14,765 bases of DNA from Chthonomonas sp. UBA2391 (GCA_002343825.1 DDSL01000022.1:38153-52917), one strand, 5' to 3'. Counted from the stretch's first letter, positions 7,299 to 13,928 are shown. The notes: generated by a model from the sequence alone, not told the origin. Made by a program: numbers and translations.

Positions 7299-8068
7299 CC
7301 GCGGAATCTCCGGTGGTTGCGATCCGAGTTGAGGGCCTGAGCCACGAGTTTGAGGGTCGTCGGGTGCTGGAGGACGTCAGCTTTACGGTTGAAGAAGGCC
7401 AGATTTTGGTCGTCATGGGGGCCAGCGGGGGAGGAAAGACCACCCTGCTCCGATGTCTCAGCGGGTTGTTGAGCCCCAGTGAGGGATTGGTCGAGGTGGG
7501 CGGTGTCGATGTTCGCAAGGAGCCCGAGCGAGCCCGCGAACGGCTCGGATTCGTCTTCCAATATGCGGCTCTGTTCGACTATCTGAACGTCGAGGAAAAC
7601 ATCGCTTTTGGGCTTCGCCGCAAACGAGGATCGACCTCGGCCCAGATTCGCGAGACTACCGAGCGGCTTCTGCGCCTAGTTCACCTCGAAGGGGCGGAGA
7701 AGAAGCTGCCCAGTGAACTCAGCGGCGGGATGCGCAAGCGGGTAGGGTTGGCGCGGGCGCTGGCGATGACCCCCGATATCGTGCTCTACGACGAGCCGAC
7801 GAGCGGTCTCGACCCGGTGACGGCCTATTCTATTGACCAGCTCATTGTCGATACCCGCCGAGAACTCGGAGTGACCAGCGTGGTGGTCAGCCATGATCTG
7901 ACCAGTGTGATGAGGGTCGCGGATCGGGTGGCGTTCCTCGAAGCGGGGCGGCTGACGTTCTTCGGGGCCCCCGAAGAGTTCCGAAAGGCGCGGCGGGATG
8001 CCATCGAGGAGTTGGTCGAAAAGGCCCGGGCTGAAGCGTTTTTGTCAGGAACCTTCGAATCTCAGTGA
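7295..8068 (+). CDS. ABC transporter ATPase of the MlaF/Mkl (lipid transport) type
   Basis: A 257-residue ATP-binding subunit with Walker A GASGGGKTT (42-50), Q-loop Gln89 in FVFQYAALFDYLNV, signature LSGGM (142-146), Walker B VLYDEP (163-168), D-loop SGLD and H-loop His200. The 'FQ.aALFd.lnV.eNiafgLr' segment and 'LARALAMTPDIVLYDEPTSGLDP' are typical of the MlaF/Ttg2A/Mkl branch, whose complexes move phospholipids between membranes with an MlaE-type permease and an MCE substrate-binding protein. Neither partner lies adjacent, so the permease must be encoded elsewhere or the assignment is only to subfamily level. The ATG overlaps the stop of the acyl-ACP reductase-like gene (ATGA), which suggests a common lipid-related role. 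No hairpin terminator is visible in the 57 bases before the next gene. Confidence 0.85.
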   Translation: MTAESPVVAIRVEGLSHEFEGRRVLEDVSFTVEEGQILVVMGASGGGKTTLLRCLSGLLSPSEGLVEVGGVDVRKEPERARERLGFVFQYAALFDYLNVEENIAFGLRRKRGSTSAQIRETTERLLRLVHLEGAEKKLPSELSGGMRKRVGLARALAMTPDIVLYDEPTSGLDPVTAYSIDQLIVDTRRELGVTSVVVSHDLTSVMRVADRVAFLEAGRLTFFGAPEEFRKARRDAIEELVEKARAEAFLSGTFESQ

Positions 8069-8125
8069 ACAACGCGGCATTCTTAGCGTCTTGGAACTTT
8101 GAACCTAATCTGAGGTAATGCCAAG

Positions 8126-8551
8126 ATGAAGAAAGTAGTGAACCTGTTGGTGATGATCGTTCTGGCCGCTGGGCTCGTGGCCCCGGCTCTCGCCCAAGAT
8201 CCCGGACCCCGAAATGGCGGACCGCGAGCCGGCCAAGGTGGCCAGCGGGGTGGCGGCATGATGAAGGCTCAGGAAGAGATGCTGGCCAAGCTGAACCTGA
8301 CCGACGCCCAAAAGTCGGCAGTCAAGGCCTTGAACGCAAAGACGGCCGAAGCCCTGAAGGGACTTCAAAGCAAGCCCGAAGGTCAGCGACGAGAAGCCAT
8401 GCAGGGCGTGATGAAGGCCCACCAAGACGGTCTCAAGAAGATCCTGACCCCGGCACAGTGGGAACAGCTTCAGAAGATGCGGAAAGAGATGGCCGAGAAA
8501 CGCAAGAAAGAGGGTGGCAACAAGCGACCCGGCGGCGGTGGCCGAGGCTAA
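8126..8551 (+). CDS. Secreted LTxxQ (Spy/CpxP-like) small protein
   Basis: A 141-residue protein with a strong signal peptide (MKKVVNLLVMIVLAAGLVAPALA, cleavage near residue 23), a Gly/Arg/Pro-rich stretch (about 25-45), a charged helical region, and a Lys/Gly-rich tail. Two LTxxQ motifs, LTDAQ (58-62) and LTPAQ (107-111), about 50 residues apart are the hallmark of the Spy/CpxP superfamily of periplasmic, helical, ATP-independent chaperones and stress sensors. Location is therefore likely periplasmic. The start is supported by GAGGT at 8112-8116, nine bases upstream. It lies 57 bases after the MlaF-like gene and is followed by its own terminator; whether it is co-transcribed with the upstream genes is unclear. 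The precise function cannot be read from the sequence. Confidence 0.8.
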   Translation: MKKVVNLLVMIVLAAGLVAPALAQDPGPRNGGPRAGQGGQRGGGMMKAQEEMLAKLNLTDAQKSAVKALNAKTAEALKGLQSKPEGQRREAMQGVMKAHQDGLKKILTPAQWEQLQKMRKEMAEKRKKEGGNKRPGGGGRG

Positions 8552-8598
8552 GTTTTCGAATCGCCTTTCAACCACACCACAACCGAGAGAGAGAACAA

Positions 8599-8629
8599 GC
8601 CCCGGTCATCGTGCCGGGGCCTCTGTTTG
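8599..8629 (+). terminator. Intrinsic terminator after the LTxxQ gene
   Basis: GCCCCGG (8599-8605) pairs perfectly with CCGGGGC (8614-8620) around an eight-base loop, followed by CTCTGTTTG. The T-tract is interrupted, so efficiency may be moderate. It insulates the LTxxQ gene from the nusA promoter about 25 bases downstream. Confidence 0.72.
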
Positions 8630-8650
8630 TGGCCGGCCCTCCGGCAGTTA

Positions 8651-8659
8651 TGCTATACT
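8651..8659 (+). promoter_or_regulatory. Extended -10 promoter of the nusA operon
   Basis: TGCTATACT is a near-ideal extended -10 element (TGn followed by TATACT at 8654-8659). The -35 region is weak, as is common when the TGn is present. Predicted transcription start is about 8666-8668, giving a nusA leader of about 85 bases that contains an intrinsic terminator. Confidence 0.55.
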
Positions 8660-8689
8660 TCCACTAGACATACAGCGAGGCCTAAGGAC

Positions 8690-8715
8690 AAGGCGGCTCG
8701 GGCCGTCTTTTTTTT
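8690..8715 (+). terminator. Intrinsic terminator/attenuator within the nusA leader
   Basis: GGCGGC (8692-8697) pairs with GCCGTC (8702-8707) around a TCGG loop with one G-U wobble; flanking A8690-A8691 can pair with T8708-T8709. Eight consecutive T residues follow (8708-8715). This is a textbook Rho-independent terminator, yet it lies downstream of the nusA promoter and 37 bases before the nusA ATG, so it should cut the operon transcript short unless read through. A competing helix between CGAG-CC (8676-8682) and GGCTCG (8695-8700) is possible. Because NusA enhances hairpin pausing and termination, negative autoregulation is a natural reading; that part is inference. Confidence 0.75.
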
Positions 8716-8752
8716 ATACCCCTCGCCCTGTAGGATCAAGGAGGAAGGCACG

Positions 8753-9823
8753 ATGGACATTTTGCAGCAGCTGAATCAGATCGCTCAAGAGCGCGATATC
8801 CCTGTAGAGGAGCTGGTCCGAGAACTGGAAGAGGCCCTCGCCATCGCCTACAAGAAGTATGTTGGTACCAGCGGCGAAGTCAGCGTCAATCTGGATGCCA
8901 AAAAGGGATGGGAGGCGACCCTCCAAAAGGAAGTCGTCGGCGAGGTGATGGACTCAAGTCTTCAGATCAGCCTCACCGAAGCGCGCAAACGAAATCCTGA
9001 GATCGAGATCGGCGACATGATCGAAGTCAAGGTCGATCCGAACCGATTTGGAAGGATTGCGGCGCAAACTGCCAAGCAGGTTTTGACCCAAAAGCTACGG
9101 GAAGCTGAGAATCGACGCATCCACGATACCTTTGCCGCGAAGTTGAACGACCTCGTGAGTGGAACGGTCCAAAGAAAGGAAGATGGCGTCGTACTCGTTC
9201 AAGTGAACCGAGTGGAGGCCGAACTTCCGAAGTGGGAGCAAGTCCCGACCGAGCCCTACAAGCCCAACGACCGACTGCGCCTCTACGTCCTGCGTGTCGA
9301 CGATTCGCGCCGCGGACTTAAGGTTATCGTCAGCCGCAGCCACCCCAACCTACTCCGAAAGCTCTTCGAATTGGAAGTCCCCGAAATCCAAGATGGATTG
9401 GTCGTGATCAAGTCGGTGGCCCGAGAGCCTGGCCAACGGAGCAAGATCTCTGTCATGAGCACCGACGAACGGGTCGACGCCGTCGGAGCGTGTGTGGGTC
9501 CTCGGGGCTCGCGGGTGCAAACGATCGTCGATGAGCTTTATGATGAAAAGGTGGACATCGTGCCGTATAGCGATGACCCCCGAACCTACATCATGAACGC
9601 GCTGAGCCCGGCCAAGGTCAACAATATCAAGTTGAACGTCGAGGAGAAGAGCGCCTTTGTGGTGGTCCCCGATGGACAGCTCTCGCTGGCCATCGGGAAG
9701 GGCGGCCAAAACGTCCGCCTCGCCGCTCGATTGACTGAGTGGAAGATCGATATTCGCAGTGAGTCGCAGGCCAGCGAAGAAGCAGCCGCGCGCAAGAGTG
9801 CCGTCGGAGAGGGCAAGGAGTGA
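8753..9823 (+). CDS. nusA: Transcription termination/antitermination factor NusA
   Basis: RNA-polymerase-associated elongation factor that modulates pausing, intrinsic termination and antitermination. The 356-residue protein has the N-terminal polymerase-binding domain (1-125, including ELEEALAIAYKKYVG), an S1 domain (about 133-198), KH1 with GACVGPRGSRVQTIVDEL (245-262) and KH2 with AIGKGGQNVRLAARLTEWKI (313-332). It stops shortly after KH2, as in Bacillus and Thermus-type NusA, lacking the acidic repeats of E. coli. The ATG at 8753 is preferred because AAGGAGG (8738-8744) sits eight bases upstream and MDILQQLNQIAQE matches the family start; a longer in-frame reading upstream would run through the leader terminator. 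First gene of nusA-rnpM-infB. The ylxR ribosome-binding site lies in its last codons. Confidence 0.97.
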   Translation: MDILQQLNQIAQERDIPVEELVRELEEALAIAYKKYVGTSGEVSVNLDAKKGWEATLQKEVVGEVMDSSLQISLTEARKRNPEIEIGDMIEVKVDPNRFGRIAAQTAKQVLTQKLREAENRRIHDTFAAKLNDLVSGTVQRKEDGVVLVQVNRVEAELPKWEQVPTEPYKPNDRLRLYVLRVDDSRRGLKVIVSRSHPNLLRKLFELEVPEIQDGLVVIKSVAREPGQRSKISVMSTDERVDAVGACVGPRGSRVQTIVDELYDEKVDIVPYSDDPRTYIMNALSPAKVNNIKLNVEEKSAFVVVPDGQLSLAIGKGGQNVRLAARLTEWKIDIRSESQASEEAAARKSAVGEGKE

Positions 9824-9826
9824 TGC

Positions 9827-10090
9827 GTGTCCTCAGCCAAGCTCTTTCCGATTCGGACCTGCATCGCCTGTAAGCGCAAAGCACCCTCACGAGAGTTGGT
9901 GCGAGTTCGCTCGGGCCTTCTGGCGGATCCCCCCCAGCCCACCATGGGCCGCGGGGCTTCGTTCTGCTCTTCCCCTGAGTGCTGGTCGCGGGCTCTGAAC
10001 CCCAAGCTGCTCTCCTATGTCTTTCGTCGTCCGGTGACGCCCCCCCAAGTCGCCCTTATCCAGCACTACTTAGAGAATTCATCGAGGTGA
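9827..10090 (+). CDS. ylxR: YlxR family protein (RnpM, RNase P-associated)
   Basis: An 87-residue DUF448/YlxR protein. The family signature is clear: RTCIACKRKAPSRELVRVR (10-28), then GRGASFCSSPECWSRAL (41-57), with the Cys residues of the family preserved. In other bacteria YlxR (RnpM) binds the RNase P RNA and modulates tRNA maturation. The GTG at 9827 is chosen because AAGGAG (9815-9820) precedes it by six bases and the nearby ATG at 9823 is out of frame. It starts three bases after the nusA stop, and its own final codons contain the GAGGTGA that serves infB, so the three genes are tightly coupled. The RNA-binding L7Ae-like gene ylxQ, often next, is absent. Confidence 0.9.
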   Translation: MSSAKLFPIRTCIACKRKAPSRELVRVRSGLLADPPQPTMGRGASFCSSPECWSRALNPKLLSYVFRRPVTPPQVALIQHYLENSSR

Positions 10091-10101
10091 GTATCAATAC
10101 T

Positions 10102-12018
10102 ATGCAAGTTCAAATTGCCGCGTTCGCCAAGGATCGCGGAGTCGCCCCCGCAAAGGTTATTCAGGTCCTAGAGGACCTCGGGGTGGACCACGACGGGAAA
10201 GCCTTTGATGCCGATCAGGACATTCTGGATCTTCTCACCGAGGCTCTCGGAGAAGCCGGGGATGAGAAAACCCTGCGTTTGGCATCCGGAGTGACCCCTC
10301 GGGACCTCGCGACCGCCATGGGCGTTGCTCAACCCGAGATCCAGAAGTTGCTGGTCACCAAGATGAAGGTGATGGCCACCCTCACCACAAGCCTGAAGGA
10401 CGACATCGCAGAGAAGATCGCGGAAGCTTATGGCTACAAGATCGCTTGGGGTTCGGGAGCCAAACCTGCCGCCCCGGTCGCAAAAAAAGCCGTGGTAAAA
10501 GCCCCCGAAGGCGACCAGATTCGTCCTCCGGTCGTCACCATTCTGGGCCACGTCGACCACGGAAAGACCTCGCTGCTCGACTACATTCGAAAGGCGAACG
10601 TCGCGGCGAAGGAAGCCGGCGGGATCACACAGCATATAGGGGCCTACCAGGTTCAGCTACCCGAAGGGACGATCTCCTTCCTTGACACCCCTGGCCACGC
10701 GGCCTTCACCGCAATGCGAGCCCGTGGAGCCCAGGTCACCGATATCGCGATCCTCGTGGTCGCAGCCGATGACGGGATCATGCCGCAGACGATCGAGGCG
10801 ATCAGCCACGTCAAGAACGCCGAAGTGCCGATGATCGTGGCCGTCAATAAGGTCGATAAGCCCGGTTCGAATCCGGACAAGGTCCTTCAGCAACTCACCG
10901 AGCACAACGTCATCCCGGTCGCATATGGCGGTGATGTCGAAGTGGCCAAGGTGTCGGCCCTGACCGGCGAAGGGGTGCCCGATCTGCTCGAAGTCATTCT
11001 TTTGCAAGCAGGGATCTTGGAACTCAAGGCCAACCCAAAGGGAGAACTGAGGGGTGTGGTGGTCGAGGCGAAGGTCGACAAGGGCCGGGGACCAGTCGCC
11101 ACGATTCTCGTTCAGAACGGGACTCTGAAGGTCGGGGATGCCATCGTAGTCGGGCAGACCTACGGAAAGATTCGGGCCATGACCGACCACCTGGGCGAGC
11201 GATTGAAAGAAGCCGGACCCAGCACGCCAGTCGAAATTCTGGGACTCAGCGATGTCCCGATGGCCGGGGACAAGGTTGAGCCAGCCTCGGACGAACGAGA
11301 AGCCCGGGGGATCGCCGAAGAGCGCGCGATGATCGCCCGCGAAAAGTCTCTGGCCGGTCCGATCAAGCGGATCACACTTCGCGACCTGCGCGCCCAGCTG
11401 AATTCGGGCGAAACCAAGACCCTGAATCTGGTCGTAAAGGCCGACGTTCAGGGAAGCGTCGAAGCCGTTCGCGGGCTGTTGGAAAAGGTTCAAAACGAAG
11501 AGGTTGACGTCAAGGTCATCCACAGCGCGGTCGGGCCGATCTCGGACAGCGACATCCTGCTGGCCAGCGCGGCCGATGCCATCGTGGTTGGATTCAACAC
11601 CAAGCCCGAGGCCAACGCCAAGGTTCAAGCCGAGCGGGCCAAGGTCGAAATTCGGACCTATAGCATCATCTATGAGTTGATCGAGGACATCGAGGCCGCC
11701 GTGAAAGGGATGCTCGCACCGAAGTTCGAAGAGCAATACCTCGGTACGGTCGAGATCCGAGTGGTCTTCAACCTCACCAAGGTTGGAAAGGTGGCCGGTT
11801 GCCACGTCACCGATGGCAAGGTTCTCCGGGGTGCCATGTGCCGCGTCAAGCGGGATCGCGAGATCGCCTGGGAAGGAAAGATCGACTCGCTGAAGAACGT
11901 GAAGCAGGACGTCCGCGAGATGATCGCGGGACAGGACTGCGGAATCCAATTCGATGGATGGATCGACTTCAAGGAAGGCGACGTGATCGAAGCCTACGAG
12001 CTGATTCAGGTCAACTAA
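10102..12018 (+). CDS. infB: Translation initiation factor IF-2
   Basis: GTPase that brings initiator fMet-tRNA to the 30S subunit and promotes subunit joining. The 638-residue protein is a compact IF2: one or two short IF2_N-like helical modules (1-30 and about 63-112) and only a short Ala/Lys linker (about 118-134) before the G domain. GTPase motifs are complete: GHVDHGKT (149-156), GGITQHIG (173-180), DTPGH (195-199), NKVD (249-252) and SAL. Domains II, III and IV follow, including VVVEAKVDKGRGPVATILV and the C-terminal fMet-tRNA-binding region with GTVEIRVVFNLTKVGKVAGCHV. The ATG at 10102 is chosen over an upstream reading that overlaps ylxR, because GAGGTGA (10084-10090) precedes it by 11 bases and the protein begins with the IF2_N fold. 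A GTG at 10087 in the same frame is a less likely start. rbfA does not follow. Confidence 0.97.
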   Translation: MQVQIAAFAKDRGVAPAKVIQVLEDLGVDHDGKAFDADQDILDLLTEALGEAGDEKTLRLASGVTPRDLATAMGVAQPEIQKLLVTKMKVMATLTTSLKDDIAEKIAEAYGYKIAWGSGAKPAAPVAKKAVVKAPEGDQIRPPVVTILGHVDHGKTSLLDYIRKANVAAKEAGGITQHIGAYQVQLPEGTISFLDTPGHAAFTAMRARGAQVTDIAILVVAADDGIMPQTIEAISHVKNAEVPMIVAVNKVDKPGSNPDKVLQQLTEHNVIPVAYGGDVEVAKVSALTGEGVPDLLEVILLQAGILELKANPKGELRGVVVEAKVDKGRGPVATILVQNGTLKVGDAIVVGQTYGKIRAMTDHLGERLKEAGPSTPVEILGLSDVPMAGDKVEPASDEREARGIAEERAMIAREKSLAGPIKRITLRDLRAQLNSGETKTLNLVVKADVQGSVEAVRGLLEKVQNEEVDVKVIHSAVGPISDSDILLASAADAIVVGFNTKPEANAKVQAERAKVEIRTYSIIYELIEDIEAAVKGMLAPKFEEQYLGTVEIRVVFNLTKVGKVAGCHVTDGKVLRGAMCRVKRDREIAWEGKIDSLKNVKQDVREMIAGQDCGIQFDGWIDFKEGDVIEAYELIQVN

Positions 12019-12034
12019 ATCACGTTCCCAAATA

Positions 12035-12080
12035 CAAACGGGGCGCGGTCCAGGATTTTGGACCGCGCCCCATTTTGTTT
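12035..12080. terminator. Bidirectional intrinsic terminator between infB and the dockerin gene
   Basis: GGGGCGCGGTCC (12040-12051) and GGACCGCGCCCC (12060-12071) form a perfect 12-bp GC-rich stem with an eight-base loop. On the plus strand ATTTTGTTTT follows and on the minus strand GTTTGTATTT follows, so the element can end both infB and the convergent minus-strand dockerin gene, whose stop is at 12095. Confidence 0.9.
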
Positions 12081-12094
12081 TCAGTCGGTGACTA

Positions 12095-13816
12095 TTACTC
12101 GTCGCCGGATTGGTCGAAGTTGTCGGACAGGATGATGTAGTCGAAGATCGTGACGGCGCCGTCGCGGTCGAAGTCGGCCTCATCCGGTGCGTAGCCGCTG
12201 GTCCCGATCGTCAGCCAGTTGCTGGCCGAATTGTCGAGGTCGAAGAACTCGCTGAGGATGATGTAGTCGAAGATGGTGATCGCGTTGTCTCCATCGGCGT
12301 CTCCGTTGATCAGCGAGAAGTTGACATTGGCCGCTTCACCGCCGACGACGGACATCGACTTGTTCTGGCGCAGCCAGCTCTTCGTCTTCACCGAAATCTC
12401 GTAGGTGCCATCTGCGGTGGGAGCGGCAACTTCGTAGTCGCCGTTCGGGTCCACCTTGGCGGCGGTGCTCAGGACGACGTTCCCATTCTCTCGATACTCC
12501 ACCTGAATGGCCTTCGGCGCTTCTCCGACCAGTCCGCCGAAGACGATGTTGCCTCGGAGCACGTTCGGATAGTTGTTCCAGGTGAGATTGATGTTGTCGA
12601 GAGTATTGACCTCGCGTCCGCTGACGATGTCACCTGTGATGACGACGTTATCGACGTTGGCCAAGACTTCTTGGACGTTCACCCGTCGGTTGGTCGGGCC
12701 TGCGGTCCAAGTACTTGCGGGGATGCTCTCAGAGAGAGTTGCGGTTGTCAGGACGTTATCATAGAAACTCGTTAGATCGGTCGCGGTCCAGCGCCGCTCG
12801 ACCCAGTTGGTTCCGCTATACAATCTCACCGCGACGCCGGACCGGTTCGCAGCCGTGACGGCGGAGGGCCACAGACGGGTGACTTCGAAACCAATGGATC
12901 CACTTTCCACCAAGGCAAAGTTTCCGCCATTGACGACGTAGCGCTCAGGTGCGACGAAGAAATCGCCTGACCCCTGGGCCGACTCATTCATGCGAAGGTA
13001 GCCGCCGAGGAAGGGATCATATTCGTGGAACAGCCGGGTGAACGGGTCTCCGATAACTTGGCCCGTGTAACCGTCTCCTGGGCGGTTGTGCTTCCACCCT
13101 GCGCGGAGATCTTCGGTCGGATCGGCGTTGAAGTCCGAAGTCACGGTTTGGACTCCGCTTCCATCGTTATAGGTCAGGACGATATCGTCGATGGCGTTGA
13201 GTTCTCGGCCACTTCGGATTTCTCCATCGATCAGGATGCGCTCGACGCTGGCGAGGATTTCATCCCGGGTCTTGGCCGTGAAGCCGGATTGGACCACGAT
13301 CGAGAAGTTGCCGGCATCGAGAAGGTCGGCGGTGAAGCTACCCCAGTCGTTGCGGGTGTAAAAGTCCGGGATCGTGTTCGTGGGGTTCACGACCACGCTG
13401 ATCGCGCTGGTTCCGCTGATGAGGTAGATGCGGACGCCGGAGTCGGTGCTTGTGATGCCGGGGGCCACTGGATCGAGTACTCGATAGCGGAAGCTGAGTG
13501 TCGCGCTGGTCAAGCCCAGGAAGTTACCGCCATTAACGACGAACTTTTGCGGCCCGACGAACCACTCGGCTTGACCACCAGCAACGTCGTAGGCTTGGAG
13601 ATACTTATCGGTGCCGTCGGTGGCCCAGGTCACCCAGCTTGCGGGATCACTGTGTGGCCATCCGCCCCAGCCTTCGCTGGCCCACGCGTAGCTATGCGCC
13701 CAGCCGTCTCGCCCGTCGGCGAGCGGAGTTGGAACGGTGTCGAAATTGTCGGAGATGGTGTTCGAAAACGCCGTCCCGGCGAGGCCGAGTAAGGCTACAA
13801 GCAGATGCTTTTTCAT
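12095..13816 (-). CDS. Secreted multidomain protein: two laminin-B-like domains plus C-terminal type I dockerin
   Basis: A 573-residue exported protein. A signal peptide (MKKHLLVALLGLAGTAFSN) is followed by two similar beta-rich repeats of about 190 residues (about 22-217 and 226-415). Each has 'FDTVPTPLADGRDGW'- or 'FNADPTEDLRAGW'-like starts, a 'WFVGP.KFVVNGGNF' or 'FFVAPERYVVNGGNF' core and a closing 'GEIRSGRELNAIDDIVLTYND'-type strand, resembling laminin-B (laminin IV) modules. A carboxypeptidase-regulatory-like beta-sandwich (about 420-502) follows, then a dockerin-like pair of calcium-loop repeats, GDADGDNAITIFDYIILS (505-522) and ADFDRDGAVTIFDYIILS (547-564). No cohesin is visible here. 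It ends just after the dockerin, with no sorting tail. Function is unknown; a surface or extracellular role is inferred. The start has GAGGG about 13 bases upstream, a longish spacing. Confidence 0.8.
   Translation of the reverse strand: MKKHLLVALLGLAGTAFSNTISDNFDTVPTPLADGRDGWAHSYAWASEGWGGWPHSDPASWVTWATDGTDKYLQAYDVAGGQAEWFVGPQKFVVNGGNFLGLTSATLSFRYRVLDPVAPGITSTDSGVRIYLISGTSAISVVVNPTNTIPDFYTRNDWGSFTADLLDAGNFSIVVQSGFTAKTRDEILASVERILIDGEIRSGRELNAIDDIVLTYNDGSGVQTVTSDFNADPTEDLRAGWKHNRPGDGYTGQVIGDPFTRLFHEYDPFLGGYLRMNESAQGSGDFFVAPERYVVNGGNFALVESGSIGFEVTRLWPSAVTAANRSGVAVRLYSGTNWVERRWTATDLTSFYDNVLTTATLSESIPASTWTAGPTNRRVNVQEVLANVDNVVITGDIVSGREVNTLDNINLTWNNYPNVLRGNIVFGGLVGEAPKAIQVEYRENGNVVLSTAAKVDPNGDYEVAAPTADGTYEISVKTKSWLRQNKSMSVVGGEAANVNFSLINGDADGDNAITIFDYIILSEFFDLDNSASNWLTIGTSGYAPDEADFDRDGAVTIFDYIILSDNFDQSGDE
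12129..12274. repeat. 20-bp direct repeat encoding the two dockerin calcium-loop cores
   Basis: The identical sequence AGGATGATGTAGTCGAAGAT occurs at 12129-12148 and again at 12255-12274, 126 bases (42 codons) apart and in the same frame. On the coding strand both encode the IFDYIIL core of the dockerin repeats. Nucleotide identity suggests recent duplication or gene conversion of the dockerin half-site. Confidence 0.85.
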
Positions 13817-13853
13817 GATAGATGAGGATCCCTCAAGTAATAAGGTTCGCTCT

Positions 13854-13903
13854 AAAAAGTTAAGGGCTGGTTATGAAAAACCAGCCCTTAACCAGCCCTT
13901 AAC
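13854..13903 (-). terminator. Intrinsic terminator of the prepilin-type gene, with a duplicated arm
   Basis: GTTAAGGGCTGGTT (13859-13872) is perfectly complementary to AACCAGCCCTTAAC (13879-13892), with a six-base loop. Read on the minus strand the hairpin is followed by TTTTT (13858-13854), so it terminates the H-X9-DG prepilin-type gene ending at 13929. A second copy of the 5' arm (minus-strand sense) overlaps at 13890-13903, so two alternative hairpins can form. Confidence 0.85.
13879..13903. repeat. 11-bp tandem repeat inside the terminator
   Basis: The unit AACCAGCCCTT occurs twice in tandem (13879-13889 and 13890-13900), followed by a partial AAC. It looks like slipped-strand duplication of one terminator arm. 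Confidence 0.85.
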
Positions 13904-13928
13904 AGACTGCGATGAGTTCCCGTATTTC

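Noticed and set aside
8627..8752. Upstream extension of nusA to a GTG at 8627
   Set aside because: The extension runs through the promoter and the leader terminator and lacks NusA homology. The ATG at 8753 has a perfect ribosome-binding site.
9979..10101. Upstream extension of infB into ylxR
   Set aside because: It overlaps the coding region of ylxR in another frame, and IF2 homology begins at the ATG at 10102.
10657..12183. 508-codon minus-strand frame opposite infB
   Set aside because: It reads through the bidirectional terminator and opposite the conserved IF2 domains, so it is a shadow.
12110..13792. Plus-strand open frames opposite the dockerin gene (221 and 255 codons)
   Set aside because: The minus-strand product has a signal peptide, repeats and dockerin motifs; the plus-strand translations do not resemble any family.
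13854..13903. Repeat cluster considered as a possible CRISPR or attachment site
   Set aside because: There are only two overlapping copies with no spacers; the hairpin plus T-tract placed right after a stop codon fits a terminator better.
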